A stretch of 64,000 bases of DNA from Qipengyuania aurantiaca (GTDB lineage: Bacteria; Pseudomonadota; Alphaproteobacteria; Sphingomonadales; Sphingomonadaceae). Made by a program: the position numbers and the translations under genes. Where the stretch lies: positions 558,001-622,000 of the forward strand of contig NZ_CP081295.1 in NCBI RefSeq assembly GCF_019711375.1, in the 5' to 3' direction. Below are positions 38,203-47,283 of the stretch, piece after piece. The notes below the pieces were generated by a model, which saw only the letters and a list, made by a program, of their open reading frames with translations, had not been told where the DNA came from and did not search any database. Position 1 is the stretch's first letter; each line of letters starts with the position of its first letter.

Positions 38203-38664
38203 TTACTTGGTGGTCTGGTTGAGGAACCAGATGCGCTCTTCGCATTGGTCGATCCAGTCGTCGACGATGCCGCTGGTGGCGTTGTCGCCGACGCTTTCGG
38301 CCTCTTCCTTCACCTTGCCGAGGCGGTCGTGCAGCTTGCGGTTATCGTCGCGCAATTCTGCCACCATGGCGTCGGCGGTGATGGTCACGTCGTCCTGGTC
38401 CTTGATCTGCGTTTCGGACGCGACCGTGCCGATCGAGGTGAGCGTGTATTCGTCGTTCTTGCGCACGCGCTCGCCAATATCGTCGACCGTGCCGATCAGC
38501 TGCGCCGCCTGCTCGTCGAAGAGCAGGTGCAGGTCGCGAAAGCGCGGGCCTGCAACGTGCCAGTGAAAGTTCTTGGTCTTGAAATAGAGCGCCATCGTAT
38601 CCGCCAGCGCGCCGTTCAGCGCCGTGACGAGACCTGCTTTTGCGTTGTTGCCGAGTTCGGCCAT
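38203..38664 (-). CDS. dps: Dps-family ferritin-like DNA-binding protein
   Basis: 153-residue miniferritin. Ferroxidase-site residues lie in KNFHWHVAGPRFRDLHLLFD and the following EQAAQLIGTVDDIGERVR. Dps forms dodecamers that oxidise and store iron and protect DNA during oxidative stress or starvation. AAGGA precedes the ATG. A weak ACCCGC/GCGGGT hairpin (38151-38179) lies downstream. Upstream, at 38744-38766, there is a perfect 8-bp hairpin (CTTGATCG with CGATCAAG), perhaps terminating the PhoX-like transcript. Confidence 0.95.
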   Translation of the reverse strand: MAELGNNAKAGLVTALNGALADTMALYFKTKNFHWHVAGPRFRDLHLLFDEQAAQLIGTVDDIGERVRKNDEYTLTSIGTVASETQIKDQDDVTITADAMVAELRDDNRKLHDRLGKVKEEAESVGDNATSGIVDDWIDQCEERIWFLNQTTK

Positions 38665-38791
38665 TGTCTCTTGTCCTTCTATTTCCTGTTTGTCCGGCCA
38701 ACGAACGAACGGGGGGTGAAGTTTCGGGACAAAGACCGGCCTTCTTGATCGGATTTTTCGATCAAGGGCGCGTAATTTATCGAACTGGTGA

Positions 38792-40111
38792 TTATGTCGC
38801 CCAAGGCCCAGTTATGGCTACCGTCCTTGTCGGCGAATAGGCGTTGACGAAGAACCACTTGCCGTCGGGCGAGAAGCAGCCACCGGCAAGTTCGGTCTGC
38901 AGCTTGAGCCGGCCGAACACATAGGGTGCGCCCAGCGGCGTGATGCCGATCAGCCGGTTGTCGACCACCTCGGTATACTGGTCTTCGCACACGATCAGGT
39001 GGCCGTTGGGGGCCACGGTAAGATTGTCGCCATAGTTGAATTGCGCGGGATCGGAGCTCTCGAAGAACAGCTCCACCCGTTCGGGCGTGCCGTCGAAGGC
39101 GGGCTGGAGGCGGAAGACCTGACCCAGTTTGGCCGCACCGCCGCTGGTCGAGCAAATGTAAAGCTCGCCCTCGCCCATGTGGATGCCCTCGCCCCGCGCG
39201 ATCAGGGTCGCGCCCATGGCCGCGCCGCGCTTGCGCAGATCGTCGAGCGGGGCCTCGACATTGTCGAGCGCGACCCAGCGCACGCTGCGCGGCTCCTGCA
39301 CCGCGATCGAGACCGCGTCCCAGTTGCGCGCATCGGCGACGCCTTCGATCACCATCGCTTCGAGGCGGCCCGGCTCGTCGAGCCGGCCGTTGGGCACGAA
39401 CCGGTAGAGCAGGGAATCGTCGCGATCCTCGGTCAGGTAGACAAGGCCGTTGCGCGGATCGACGCAGGCCGCCTCGTGGTTGAAGCGGCCAAGATGCTTG
39501 AGCGGCTGCGCGTCCACCAGCCCGGTCGCGCTCGCCGGCACTTCGAACACCCAACCGTGGTTCTTGGCCAGCTTGTCGGGCGCGATGTGCTGGTCCTCGC
39601 TCACGAATTCCTCGCAGGTGAGCCAGCTGCCCCACGGCGTCACCCCGCCCGAACAATTGCGGATCGTCCCGGCAAGCGAGCGGAACTCGCGCTTCTTCTG
39701 CAAGGTCGCCGCGTCGAGCACGAGGGTCGTGGTGCCTCCGGGAAGGACGTGATGTCCGGCGATCGTGTCGTACCCGCTCGTCACCGTACCGCCGATATCC
39801 TGTCCCGGCATCAATTCGTGGTTGCGCACCAGCGCGATCTCCCCGCCATCGAGCGGCAGGCAGCCCATGCCGTCTGCGTGGTCGGGCACTGTGCCGCCAT
39901 CGCTCATCGCATCGCCGAGGCTGGAGAGCAGGCGGTAGGAAAAGCCTTCGGGCAGGTCGAGGAGACCGGCCGGATCGGGGACCAGATCGCCATAGCCGGT
40001 GAAGTTCGCCCAGCGCGACGCGCCGCGGGTCATGCAGCCGCTCAGCGAAAGCGCGGCAAAGGCGCTCGCGGTGGCGGACAGGAACTGGCGGCGATGAAGA
40101 CTTGCAGGCAT
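38792..40111 (-). CDS. PhoX-like (DUF839) Tat-exported protein
   Basis: 439-residue protein related to the PhoX alkaline phosphatase/DUF839 family, a beta-propeller fold in which PhoX binds iron and calcium. The N-terminus HRRQFLSATASAFAALSLSG is a twin-arginine signal followed by Cys, so it may be a Tat-exported lipoprotein. Family segments include VRNHELMPGQD, NCSGGVTPWGSWLTCEE, FNHEAACVDPRNGLVYLTED and NLTVAPNGHLIVCEDQ. GGGAG precedes the ATG at 40111. Phosphatase activity is plausible; no phosphate-responsive promoter element was identified. Confidence 0.87.
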   Translation of the reverse strand: MPASLHRRQFLSATASAFAALSLSGCMTRGASRWANFTGYGDLVPDPAGLLDLPEGFSYRLLSSLGDAMSDGGTVPDHADGMGCLPLDGGEIALVRNHELMPGQDIGGTVTSGYDTIAGHHVLPGGTTTLVLDAATLQKKREFRSLAGTIRNCSGGVTPWGSWLTCEEFVSEDQHIAPDKLAKNHGWVFEVPASATGLVDAQPLKHLGRFNHEAACVDPRNGLVYLTEDRDDSLLYRFVPNGRLDEPGRLEAMVIEGVADARNWDAVSIAVQEPRSVRWVALDNVEAPLDDLRKRGAAMGATLIARGEGIHMGEGELYICSTSGGAAKLGQVFRLQPAFDGTPERVELFFESSDPAQFNYGDNLTVAPNGHLIVCEDQYTEVVDNRLIGITPLGAPYVFGRLKLQTELAGGCFSPDGKWFFVNAYSPTRTVAITGPWAT

Positions 40112-40187
40112 GCGGTACTCCCTTGGCGGTATGGCCCAAGCCATGCGATAGCAGTGCGACAGGCAAATGACAGCAGGGAGAGCGGAG

Positions 40188-40982
40188 ATGGAACTGACCG
40201 AAGGCATGGCGGCGGTGGTCACGGGTGGGGCCAGCGGTCTCGGCAAGGCGAGCGCGCAGGCGCTGGCCGATCTCGGCCTGAAAGTGACGATCTTCGACGT
40301 GAACGAAGAGGCCGGCGAGGCGCACGCCAAGGCCATCGGCGGCACCTTTGCGCGCGTGGACATCACCGACGAGCAATCGGTCGTCGACGGTTTCGAAAAG
40401 GCGCGCGGCACCCACGGGCAGGAGCGCGTAACCGTCCATTGCGCCATGACCAGCCGCCGCGGCAAGACCTTGGGCTGGGACAAAGAAACGGGCGGCTACA
40501 AGCGCCTCTCGACCGCGGATTACGCCTATGGGGCGGAAGGCATCCTCGTCTCCTCCTATCGCATCGCCAGCCATTCCGCGCTGGGTATGGCCAACAGCGA
40601 GCCGCTGAACGCGGACGGCGAGCGCGGCTGCATCACGCTGACCGCCAGCGTGGCGGCGCAGGACGGCCAGATCGGGCAAGTTATCTATGGCAGTTGCAAG
40701 GCAGGGGTGAACGGCCTCGTCCTGCCGATGGCGCGCGACCTCATGGACCTCGGCATCCGCGTCAATTCAGTCATGCCGGGCATATTCGCCACCCCGTTGA
40801 TGCTGGGCATGAAGGACCGCAACCCACAGATGTGGGACCAGTTGAACGCCAGCGTCCCCTTCCCCAAACGCCTCGGCGAGCCGGAGGAATTCGCCTCGCT
40901 CATCTGCGAAATCGCGCGCAACAGCTACATCAACGGCCACCAGTTCCGCCTCGACGGTGCGATCCGGATGCCGCCGAAATAG
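40188..40982 (+). CDS. SDR-family oxidoreductase (3-hydroxyacyl-CoA dehydrogenase type 2-like)
   Basis: 264-residue short-chain dehydrogenase. The NAD-binding TGGASGLGKASAQAL, the active-site YGSCK (Tyr-x-x-x-Lys) and the upstream catalytic Ser region ITLTASVAAQ are visible. The N-terminus MELTEGMAAVVTGGASGLGK resembles HSD10-type 3-hydroxy-2-methylbutyryl-CoA dehydrogenases, which would fit branched-chain acyl-CoA catabolism. That assignment is inference. GGGAGAGCGGAG precedes the ATG. Confidence 0.85.
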   Translation: MELTEGMAAVVTGGASGLGKASAQALADLGLKVTIFDVNEEAGEAHAKAIGGTFARVDITDEQSVVDGFEKARGTHGQERVTVHCAMTSRRGKTLGWDKETGGYKRLSTADYAYGAEGILVSSYRIASHSALGMANSEPLNADGERGCITLTASVAAQDGQIGQVIYGSCKAGVNGLVLPMARDLMDLGIRVNSVMPGIFATPLMLGMKDRNPQMWDQLNASVPFPKRLGEPEEFASLICEIARNSYINGHQFRLDGAIRMPPK

Positions 40983-40997
40983 AGAAAATCAGGGAGG

Positions 40998-41071
40998 TGG
41001 AGCGGGTAGCGGGAATCGAACCCGCGCGTCCAGCATGGGAAGCTGGCAGGCTACCATTACATCATACCCGC
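40998..41071 (-). tRNA. tRNA-Gly(CCC)
   Basis: The minus strand folds into a complete cloverleaf. The acceptor stem is GCGGGTA/TACCCGC, discriminator T and encoded CCA (40998-41000). The anticodon loop is TTCCCAT, so the anticodon is CCC (41037-41039 complement), reading GGG. The T arm contains GGTTCGATTCC. Length is 74 nt including CCA. Confidence 0.96.
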
Positions 41072-41183
41072 AGCCCGGAGCGGCGATTTGCCTGTGGCCA
41101 GCGTGGCGGTCAACATGGTTTTTCGCCTCCGCCCTCGCTAGGCAGGCAGCAGGAAAACGATTTGGGACCGGTTTCACAAAACG

Positions 41184-42398
41184 ATGATCACTGACGATAG
41201 GATAATTCTCGGCCTGCTCGGCCTTGTGCTCGCTTTCGTCTTCGCGACGCGCGACCGGCCCGGCTGGACGAAATTCTACACCTTCGTGCCGATCATCCTC
41301 GTCTGCTATCTGGTCCCTTCGCTGATGGTCACCTTCGGCCTGATCGATGTGAGCGAGAGCAATCTTTGGACTGTCGCGAAGGACTTCTTCCTGCCCGCCG
41401 CGCTGTTCCTGATGACGCTCAGCATCGACCTCAAAGGCATTCTCGGGCTCGGCAGCAAGGCCATCATCATGTTCCTCACCGCCACGCTGGGCATCGTGAT
41501 CGGCGGACCGATTGCGCTTTGGGCGGTGGCGCAGTTCGACCCCTCCATCATCGGCACGGGCGACAACGCCGCCTGGCGCGGGCTGGCAACGCTGGCCGGA
41601 AGCTGGATCGGGGGCGGCGCGAACCAGACCGCCATGCTTGAAGTCTATGGCTACAACATCGAACGCTATTCCGCGCTGATCGCAGTCGACATCATCGTCG
41701 CCAATATCTGGATGATCTTCCTCCTCTATGGCGCCGGCGCGAGCGAGCGGGTCGACCGTTGGCTGGGCGCGGACAGCAGCGCGATCGACGCCCTCCGCGA
41801 CAAGATGGCGGACTACACCAGCTCGGTGGAACGCGTCGCAAAGGCCAACGACTATGTGCTCCTTTTCGGCGCGACGCTGGCCGTGGTCGGCCTATGCCAC
41901 CTGCTTGGCGGCCTGCTCGGCGGGTTCTTCGCAGACCTCCAAGGGGAAGACGCAACGCTGGCGAGCAGCTTCTTCTGGGTCGTCGTCGTGGCGACGACGC
42001 TGGGCCTTGCCGCCAGCTTCACCCGTGCGCGCGATCTCGAAGGCGTCGGGGCGAGCAAGTTCGGCACGCTTTTCATCTTCCTCTTGGTCGCCATCATCGG
42101 CACCAAGATGGACGTGACCCAGCTGGGCGATGCGCCCGGCTTCTTCGCCGTCGGCCTGATCTGGATAATCATCCACGTCGTGCTGCTGCTGGTGGTCGCC
42201 AAGCTGATCAAGGCGCCATTCTTCTTCGTCGCCGTAGGCAGCAAGGCCAATGTCGGCGGTGCGGCCTCAGCTCCCGTCGTGGCCGCTGCCTTCCACCCGG
42301 CCCTCGCCCCCGTCGGCGTGCTGCTGGCGGTGCTCGGCTATGCGCTCGGCACCTATGGCGCGATCCTGTGCGCGCAGATGATGGCGGCAGTCGGATAG
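41184..42398 (+). CDS. DUF819-family membrane protein
   Basis: 404-residue protein with about eleven membrane segments and the DUF819 features YLVPSLMVTFG, FLPAALFLMTLSIDLKGIL and AGSWIGGGANQTAMLEVYG. The family has a transporter-like architecture; its substrate is unknown. Start ATG at 41184. It lies upstream of mmsA on the same strand but with operator-like dyads between them. Confidence 0.88.
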   Translation: MITDDRIILGLLGLVLAFVFATRDRPGWTKFYTFVPIILVCYLVPSLMVTFGLIDVSESNLWTVAKDFFLPAALFLMTLSIDLKGILGLGSKAIIMFLTATLGIVIGGPIALWAVAQFDPSIIGTGDNAAWRGLATLAGSWIGGGANQTAMLEVYGYNIERYSALIAVDIIVANIWMIFLLYGAGASERVDRWLGADSSAIDALRDKMADYTSSVERVAKANDYVLLFGATLAVVGLCHLLGGLLGGFFADLQGEDATLASSFFWVVVVATTLGLAASFTRARDLEGVGASKFGTLFIFLLVAIIGTKMDVTQLGDAPGFFAVGLIWIIIHVVLLLVVAKLIKAPFFFVAVGSKANVGGAASAPVVAAAFHPALAPVGVLLAVLGYALGTYGAILCAQMMAAVG

Positions 42399-42411
42399 CG
42401 CATCGAACAAA

Positions 42412-42458
42412 GGTTTCAACTGAAACCGGTTGATTTCGGACCTCTCGCTTGCCAAGGC
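42412..42458. promoter_or_regulatory. Two dyad elements upstream of mmsA
   Basis: GGTTTCAACTGAAACC (42412-42427) is a nearly perfect palindrome. CTTGCCAA (42438-42445) and TTGGCAAG (42451-42458) form an 8-bp perfect inverted repeat. Both lie in the 88-bp gap between the DUF819 gene and mmsA, ahead of the GAGAGGA ribosome binding site. A repressor operator is a reasonable reading; the regulator is unknown. Confidence 0.45.
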
Positions 42459-42486
42459 CGTTGGCAAGAAAAGAGAGGATTCCCCC

Positions 42487-43967
42487 ATGCGTCAGGTTGA
42501 CCATTTCATCGTCGGCGAAAGCCCGGCCCCCACCCGCAAGCACAAGATCTGGAACCCGTCCACGGGCGAGGTACAGGCGCAAGTCGCGCTCGGCGGCGCG
42601 GACCTGCTCCAGCAGGCGGTCGATGCCGCCAAGAAGGTCCAGCCCGAATGGGCGGCGACCAATCCGCAACGCCGCGCCCGTGTCATGTTCAAGTTCAAGG
42701 AACTGGTCGAGGCGAACAAGCAGGAACTGGCCGAGCTGCTTTCGAGCGAGCACGGCAAGGTCGTCGAGGACGCGCATGGCGACGTGCAGCGGGGCCTCGA
42801 AGTCATCGAATTCGCCTGCGGCATCCCGCAGGCGCTGAAGGGCGAGTACACGCAAGGTGCCGGTCCCGGCATTGATGTCTATTCGATGCGCCAGCCGCTC
42901 GGCATTGGCGCCGGCATCACCCCGTTCAACTTCCCGGCCATGATCCCGATGTGGATGTTCGGCATGGCGATTGCGGCGGGTAATGCCTTCATACTCAAGC
43001 CTTCCGAGCGCGACCCGAGCGTTCCCGTACGTCTCGCAGAACTTTTCCTCGAAGCCGGCGCGCCCGGAGGCCTGCTGCAGGTCGTCCATGGCGACAAGGA
43101 AATGGTCGACGCGATCCTCGACCATCCCGATATCCCGGCGATCAGCTTTGTCGGCTCCTCCGACATCGCGCAGTATATCTATTCGCGCGGCACGGCGAAC
43201 GCCAAACGCGTGCAGGCCTTCGGCGGCGCGAAAAACCACGGCATTGTCATGCCCGACGCGGATCTCGACCAGGTGGTCAACGATCTTGCCGGTGCTGCTT
43301 TCGGCTCGGCGGGCGAACGCTGCATGGCACTGCCCGTGGTCGTTCCCGTGGGCGAGGACACCGCCAACCGCCTGCGCGACAAGCTGATCCCCGCTATCAA
43401 CGCGCTGCGCGTCGGCGTCTCGAACGATCCCGACGCGCATTACGGCCCCGTGGTCACGCCCGAACACAAGGCGCGCGTCGAAGGCTGGATCGACACGGCC
43501 GAAAAGGAAGGCTCGACGGACGCGGCTTCACGCTCCAGGGCCATGAAGACGGCTTCTTCGTCGGCCCGACGCTGCTCGACCAGGTCACGCCCGACATGGA
43601 AAGCTACAAGGAAGAGATCTTCGGCCCGGTTCTCCAGATCGTGCGCGCCAAGGATTTCGAGGACGCTGTGCGCCTGCCCAGCGAGCACCAATACGGCAAT
43701 GGCGTCGCGATCTTCACTCGCAACGGCCACGCGGCGCGCGAATTCGCCAGCCGCGTCAACGTCGGCATGGTCGGCATCAACGTACCGATCCCCGTTCCCG
43801 TCAGCTACCACAGCTTCGGCGGCTGGAAGCGTTCGGGCTTCGGCGACATCGACCAGTACGGCATGGAAGGCCTGAAGTTCTGGACCAAGGCCAAGAAGGT
43901 CACCCAGCGCTGGCCCGACGGCGGCGGTGACGGGTCGAACGCCTTCGTCATCCCGACGATGGGGTAA
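42487..43967 (+). pseudogene. mmsA: Methylmalonate-semialdehyde dehydrogenase, frameshifted
   Basis: CoA-acylating aldehyde dehydrogenase converting methylmalonate semialdehyde to propionyl-CoA in valine catabolism. Residues from the ATG at 42487 up to EKEG match the family (AGITPFNFPAMIPMWMFG; catalytic Cys in SAGERCMALPVVVPVG). At about 43511 the frame breaks: the continuation LDGRGFTLQGHEDGFFVGP is in the next frame from 43512 and runs to the normal end (YHSFGGWKRSGFGDIDQYG, stop 43967). In relatives four residues separate EG from LDGRG, so about 13 nt appear to be missing. Read straight through, the product would have a scrambled C-terminus ending at 43875. Either a true inactivating deletion or an assembly error. 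Confidence 0.88.
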
Positions 43968-44008
43968 TACCGGCGGGATAATTCGGACCGGCGAGGCGTT
44001 GGGGGCAC

Positions 44009-44527
44009 ATGACTTTCGGATCGCTCCCCCGCCTCGCCCTCGTCTCCCTGCCCTTACTGCTGGCAGCCTGCGACAGGGCAGGCGACGAAGCGGCCGAGCG
44101 CTTGCCCGACCAGGCCCCGCTCGAGGAAACCACGCCCGTGCCGACCCCCTCGGTGAGCGAGACCCCCAATGCGCAGCTTGCCAAGACCATGCCTTCCGCC
44201 ATGCACGGCGACTGGCACAAGGACGATCTGGGGCGCGCCCCCACGGCTCAGGATTGCGACCCGCGCCTTCGCGGGACCATCGACTGGGATCGCCTGATGA
44301 CGGTTCGCGAGGAGGGCTACAGCTATTTCGAAACCGGCGGCCGGATCATGGAGGTGCACGCGCGCACCGACCACACGATCGACGCCACGTTCGACACCAC
44401 CTATGCCGAAACGCCCACTAGCGAGCGCCGCGATTTCGCGCTCGAAGGGGGCGGCACGCTCGCCGTCAACGCCGACAAGGGCGGCGGCGGGATGGACGTC
44501 ACCCGATACATTCGCTGCCCGGAGTAA
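44009..44527 (+). CDS. Lipoprotein of unknown function (paralogue A)
   Basis: 172 residues with a lipoprotein signal ending LPLLLAACDRAG and a Pro/Glu-rich linker. The C-terminal domain begins with MPSAMHGDWHKDDLGRAPTA and contains a Cys soon after. The next protein has a domain with the same order of residues (P-A-hydrophobic-HG-x-W, then DC, then a GxI/RL stretch), so the two are likely diverged tandem copies. No family recognised. First gene of a closely spaced run of four. Confidence 0.8.
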   Translation: MTFGSLPRLALVSLPLLLAACDRAGDEAAERLPDQAPLEETTPVPTPSVSETPNAQLAKTMPSAMHGDWHKDDLGRAPTAQDCDPRLRGTIDWDRLMTVREEGYSYFETGGRIMEVHARTDHTIDATFDTTYAETPTSERRDFALEGGGTLAVNADKGGGGMDVTRYIRCPE

Positions 44528-44531
44528 ACCT

Positions 44532-45008
44532 ATGCGTTCGATGCTCGCCCTTATCGCCCTCGCCCCGCTTGCGCTGGCCGCCTGCTCCGACCCGATCGAG
44601 GAGCGTCCCGAAGGCGAAGAGACGATGATCCCGGTCGAACCCGATGGCGGCATCGGCGACGGGGCCGAGCCCTTGCCGGAGCCGGTCGCGACAACCATTC
44701 CCGCCGCCTTCCACGGGCGCTGGGGCATCAATCCCGGCGACTGCACCGATGAGAATGGCGACGCCAAGGGCGCCATCACGATTTCGGAGGACCGGCTGCG
44801 CTTCTACGAATCCGTGGCGACGCTGGGCGCGATTTCGGAAAGCCGCGACGGAGACCTTCGCGCCACCTACGCCTTTACCGGCGAAGGCGAGGAATGGACG
44901 CGCGATATCCGCTTTGCCATCAGCGAAGACGGCACCGAACTAACGCGCACCGAATATGGAGAAGACGCCATGGCCGAACCGCTCACCTACACGAAGTGCC
45001 AGGCATGA
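44532..45008 (+). CDS. Lipoprotein of unknown function (paralogue B)
   Basis: 158 residues. Signal peptide with lipobox (LALIALAPLALAACSD), an acidic linker, then IPAAFHGRWGINPGDCTDEN and a beta-rich domain. Similar in layout to the protein just upstream. Starts 4 bp after its stop, and its own stop overlaps the next start (ATGA), indicating translational coupling. Function unknown. Confidence 0.8.
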   Translation: MRSMLALIALAPLALAACSDPIEERPEGEETMIPVEPDGGIGDGAEPLPEPVATTIPAAFHGRWGINPGDCTDENGDAKGAITISEDRLRFYESVATLGAISESRDGDLRATYAFTGEGEEWTRDIRFAISEDGTELTRTEYGEDAMAEPLTYTKCQA

Positions 45009-45307
45009 TCCGCATCGCCGCCCTCCCCCTCGCCCTGCTTGCCGGAGCCTGCATGACCATGGATCGTCCGACCGGAAGCCTCGACGCGCCCGACGCGCCG
45101 CCCGCCAGTTGCTCGGCCACGGAAGCACAGCAATTCATCGGGCGCACGGCCACCTCCGCCATCGGCAAGAGCGTGCTCGCCATGAGCGATGCACGTGTCC
45201 TCCGATGGGGCCCGCCCGATAGCGTTTTCACGATGGATTACCGGCAGGACCGGGTGAACGTGATCTACGACGCGCAAGGCGTGATCACACGGATATATTG
45301 CGGGTGA
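45005..45307 (+). CDS. I78-family peptidase-inhibitor-like lipoprotein
   Basis: 100 residues. A lipobox (LALLAGACMTM) follows the ATG at 45005. The C-terminal part, FIGRTATSAIGKSVL and VFTMDYRQDRVNVIYD to the final RIYCG, matches inhibitor I78-type domains, small serine-peptidase inhibitors. The two Cys at CSATEA and the C-terminus probably form a disulfide. A periplasmic guard against secreted proteases is plausible. Confidence 0.82.
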   Translation: MIRIAALPLALLAGACMTMDRPTGSLDAPDAPPASCSATEAQQFIGRTATSAIGKSVLAMSDARVLRWGPPDSVFTMDYRQDRVNVIYDAQGVITRIYCG

Positions 45308-45690
45308 GCACGCGCCAGCACGCCTTCACCGGATCGCCTTTCGAGGAACGGTTCGGCTTCGCCCGGGCGGTGCGCGAAGGCAATCGCATCACCGTCGCGG
45401 GCACCGGGCCGGTGGAGGACGACGGCTCCTCGACCGCTGGCGATGCGGCCGCGCAGGCGGAGCGCTGCTGCGTCCTGATCCTGCGCGCCATCGAGGAACT
45501 GGGTGGGTCGGCAGTCGATATCGTCCGCACCCGCATGTTCCTGACCAACTTCGACGACCAGGCCGCGGTGGGCGCAGTCCACGCGCGCTTTTTCGGCGAA
45601 GCGCGTCCCGCCGCAACGATGGTCGGCGCAAGCTGGCTCTGCCGCAAGGAATGGAAAGTCGAGATCGAGGCCGAAGCAATCGTTTCGTGA
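45304..45690 (+). CDS. RidA-family protein
   Basis: 128-residue protein of the RidA/YjgF/UK114 family, whose archetype hydrolyses reactive enamine/imine intermediates. Recognisable segments are VAGTGPVEDDG, LGGSAVDIVRTRMFLTN and RPAATMVGASWLCRKEWKVEIE. The archetypal catalytic Arg region (R in VRTRMF) is present. GTG start at 45304 overlaps the upstream stop (GTGA). A GC-rich hairpin just downstream (about 45699-45728) could end this short operon before the acyl-CoA dehydrogenase. Confidence 0.88.
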   Translation: MSTRQHAFTGSPFEERFGFARAVREGNRITVAGTGPVEDDGSSTAGDAAAQAERCCVLILRAIEELGGSAVDIVRTRMFLTNFDDQAAVGAVHARFFGEARPAATMVGASWLCRKEWKVEIEAEAIVS

Positions 45691-45742
45691 GGTTGCCAAG
45701 CGCCCCTTCCCTTGCGGCAAGGAGGGGGCTAGAGCGCGCGGC

Positions 45743-46897
45743 ATGACTACGAATGCAGGACAATTCCAGCTCACCGAAGAGCAGCAGCAGATCCAGGAAA
45801 TGGCGCAGCGCTTCACCGCCGACAACATCACGCCGCACGCCGCGGAATGGGACGAAAAGTCGCATTTCCCGCGCGACGTCATCAAACAGAGCGCCGAGCT
45901 CGGCTTCGGGGCGATCTATGTTTCCGAAGAAAGCGGCGGCATCGGTCTCGGCCGTCTGGAAGCGGCGCTGATCATGGAAGCCATGGCCTATGGCTGCCCG
46001 GCGACCAGCGCCTATATCTCGATCCACAACATGGCCGCCTGGATGATCGACCAGTTCGGCGGGGCGCAAGTGAAGGAGAAATATCTTCCCGACCTCGTCA
46101 CGATGGAAAAGATCGCGAGCTATGCGCTGACCGAACCGGGCAGCGGCTCGGACGCGGCGGGTCTCAAGACCAGCGCGAAGCTCGAGGGCGATCATTACGT
46201 CCTCAACGGCACAAAGCAGTTCATCTCCGGTGGCGGCTTCAACGACGTTTACGTCACCATGGTCCGCACCAGCGATCACAAGACCAAGGGCATCACCTGC
46301 CTTGTGATCGACAAGGACACGCCCGGTATCTCCTTCGGCAAGCCGGAAAAGAAGCTCGGCTGGAACGCCTCGCCCACGGCGCAGGTGATCTTCGAGGACG
46401 CGCGCGTGCCCGTAGCCAACCGTGTCGGCGATGAGGGCGAAGGTTTCCGTTTCGCGATGATGGGTCTCGACGGCGGCCGCCTCAACATCGGCGCGTGCTC
46501 GCTCGGCGGGGCGCAGCGTTGCCTCGACGAGGCGGTGGCCTACACCAAGGACCGCAAGCAGTTCGACACACCCATCGCGGATTTCCAGAACACGCAATTC
46601 ATGCTCGCCGACATGGCGACCGATCTGGAGGCAGCGCGCGCGCTGCTTTATCTCGCAGCGGCCAAGGTTACGGACAACGCTCCCGACAAATCGCGCTTCT
46701 CCGCCATGGCCAAGCGCCTCGCCACCGACAGCGGCAGCAAGATCGTCAACGACGCGCTGCAGCTCTTCGGCGGCTACGGCTATCTGCGCGAATATCCCAT
46801 CGAGCGCTTCTGGCGCGACCTGCGCGTGCACTCGATTCTCGAAGGCACGAACCAGGTCATGCGCATGATCGTGGGCCGGGATTTGCTGCGCCAGTGA
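45743..46897 (+). CDS. Acyl-CoA dehydrogenase, probably isobutyryl-CoA dehydrogenase
   Basis: 384-residue flavoprotein. Family features: YALTEPGSGSDAAGLKTSA, FISGGGFNDVYVTMVRT, and the catalytic Glu region HSILEGTNQVMRMIVG near the C-terminus. It would oxidise isobutyryl-CoA to methacrylyl-CoA. The assignment to valine catabolism rests on the following genes (hydratase, 3-hydroxyisobutyryl-CoA hydrolase, mmsB). Its TGA is overlapped by the next GTG (GTGA). Confidence 0.92.
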   Translation: MTTNAGQFQLTEEQQQIQEMAQRFTADNITPHAAEWDEKSHFPRDVIKQSAELGFGAIYVSEESGGIGLGRLEAALIMEAMAYGCPATSAYISIHNMAAWMIDQFGGAQVKEKYLPDLVTMEKIASYALTEPGSGSDAAGLKTSAKLEGDHYVLNGTKQFISGGGFNDVYVTMVRTSDHKTKGITCLVIDKDTPGISFGKPEKKLGWNASPTAQVIFEDARVPVANRVGDEGEGFRFAMMGLDGGRLNIGACSLGGAQRCLDEAVAYTKDRKQFDTPIADFQNTQFMLADMATDLEAARALLYLAAAKVTDNAPDKSRFSAMAKRLATDSGSKIVNDALQLFGGYGYLREYPIERFWRDLRVHSILEGTNQVMRMIVGRDLLRQ

Positions 46898-47283
46898 CAG
46901 CGCTTGCCATGACCACCTTCCTCGTCCCCGATTACGACGAGGGCATCGCTTTCTTTCGCGAAGCGCTCGATTTCGCGCTTCACGAGGACACCGATCTGGG
47001 TGGCGGCAAACGCTGGGTCGTCATGGGTGGGGTGAACGGTGGCCGGTTGCTTCTTGCCCGCGCCACAGATGACGAGCAGCGTGCGGCCATCGGCAGGCAG
47101 ACGGGCGGGCGAGTCGGGTGGTTTCTCGCATCCGACGACTTTGCCGCCGACCATCGTCGCATGACCGCATGGGGTGTAGAATTTACCGAGGAACCTCGCC
47201 ACGAGCCCTATGGCACGGTGGCGGTCTTCAAGGACCCATGGGGCAACCCCTGGGACCTTATCGAACACAGGAAAGCAGCATGA
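46894..47283 (+). CDS. VOC-superfamily (glyoxalase-like) protein
   Basis: 129 residues with the vicinal-oxygen-chelate fold: TFLVPDYDEGIAFFREALDF at the N-terminus and EEPRHEPYGTVAVFKDPWGNPWDLIE at the end, where the terminal Glu is a typical metal ligand. The GTG start overlaps the dehydrogenase stop, and its own stop overlaps the next ATG. The substrate is unknown; its place in the valine operon suggests a side function such as detoxifying an intermediate. Confidence 0.82.
   Translation: MTALAMTTFLVPDYDEGIAFFREALDFALHEDTDLGGGKRWVVMGGVNGGRLLLARATDDEQRAAIGRQTGGRVGWFLASDDFAADHRRMTAWGVEFTEEPRHEPYGTVAVFKDPWGNPWDLIEHRKAA

Noticed and set aside
43505..43520. Programmed ribosomal frameshift in mmsA
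   Set aside because: No slippery heptamer is present, and residues expected in the family are missing at the junction, so a deletion explains it better.
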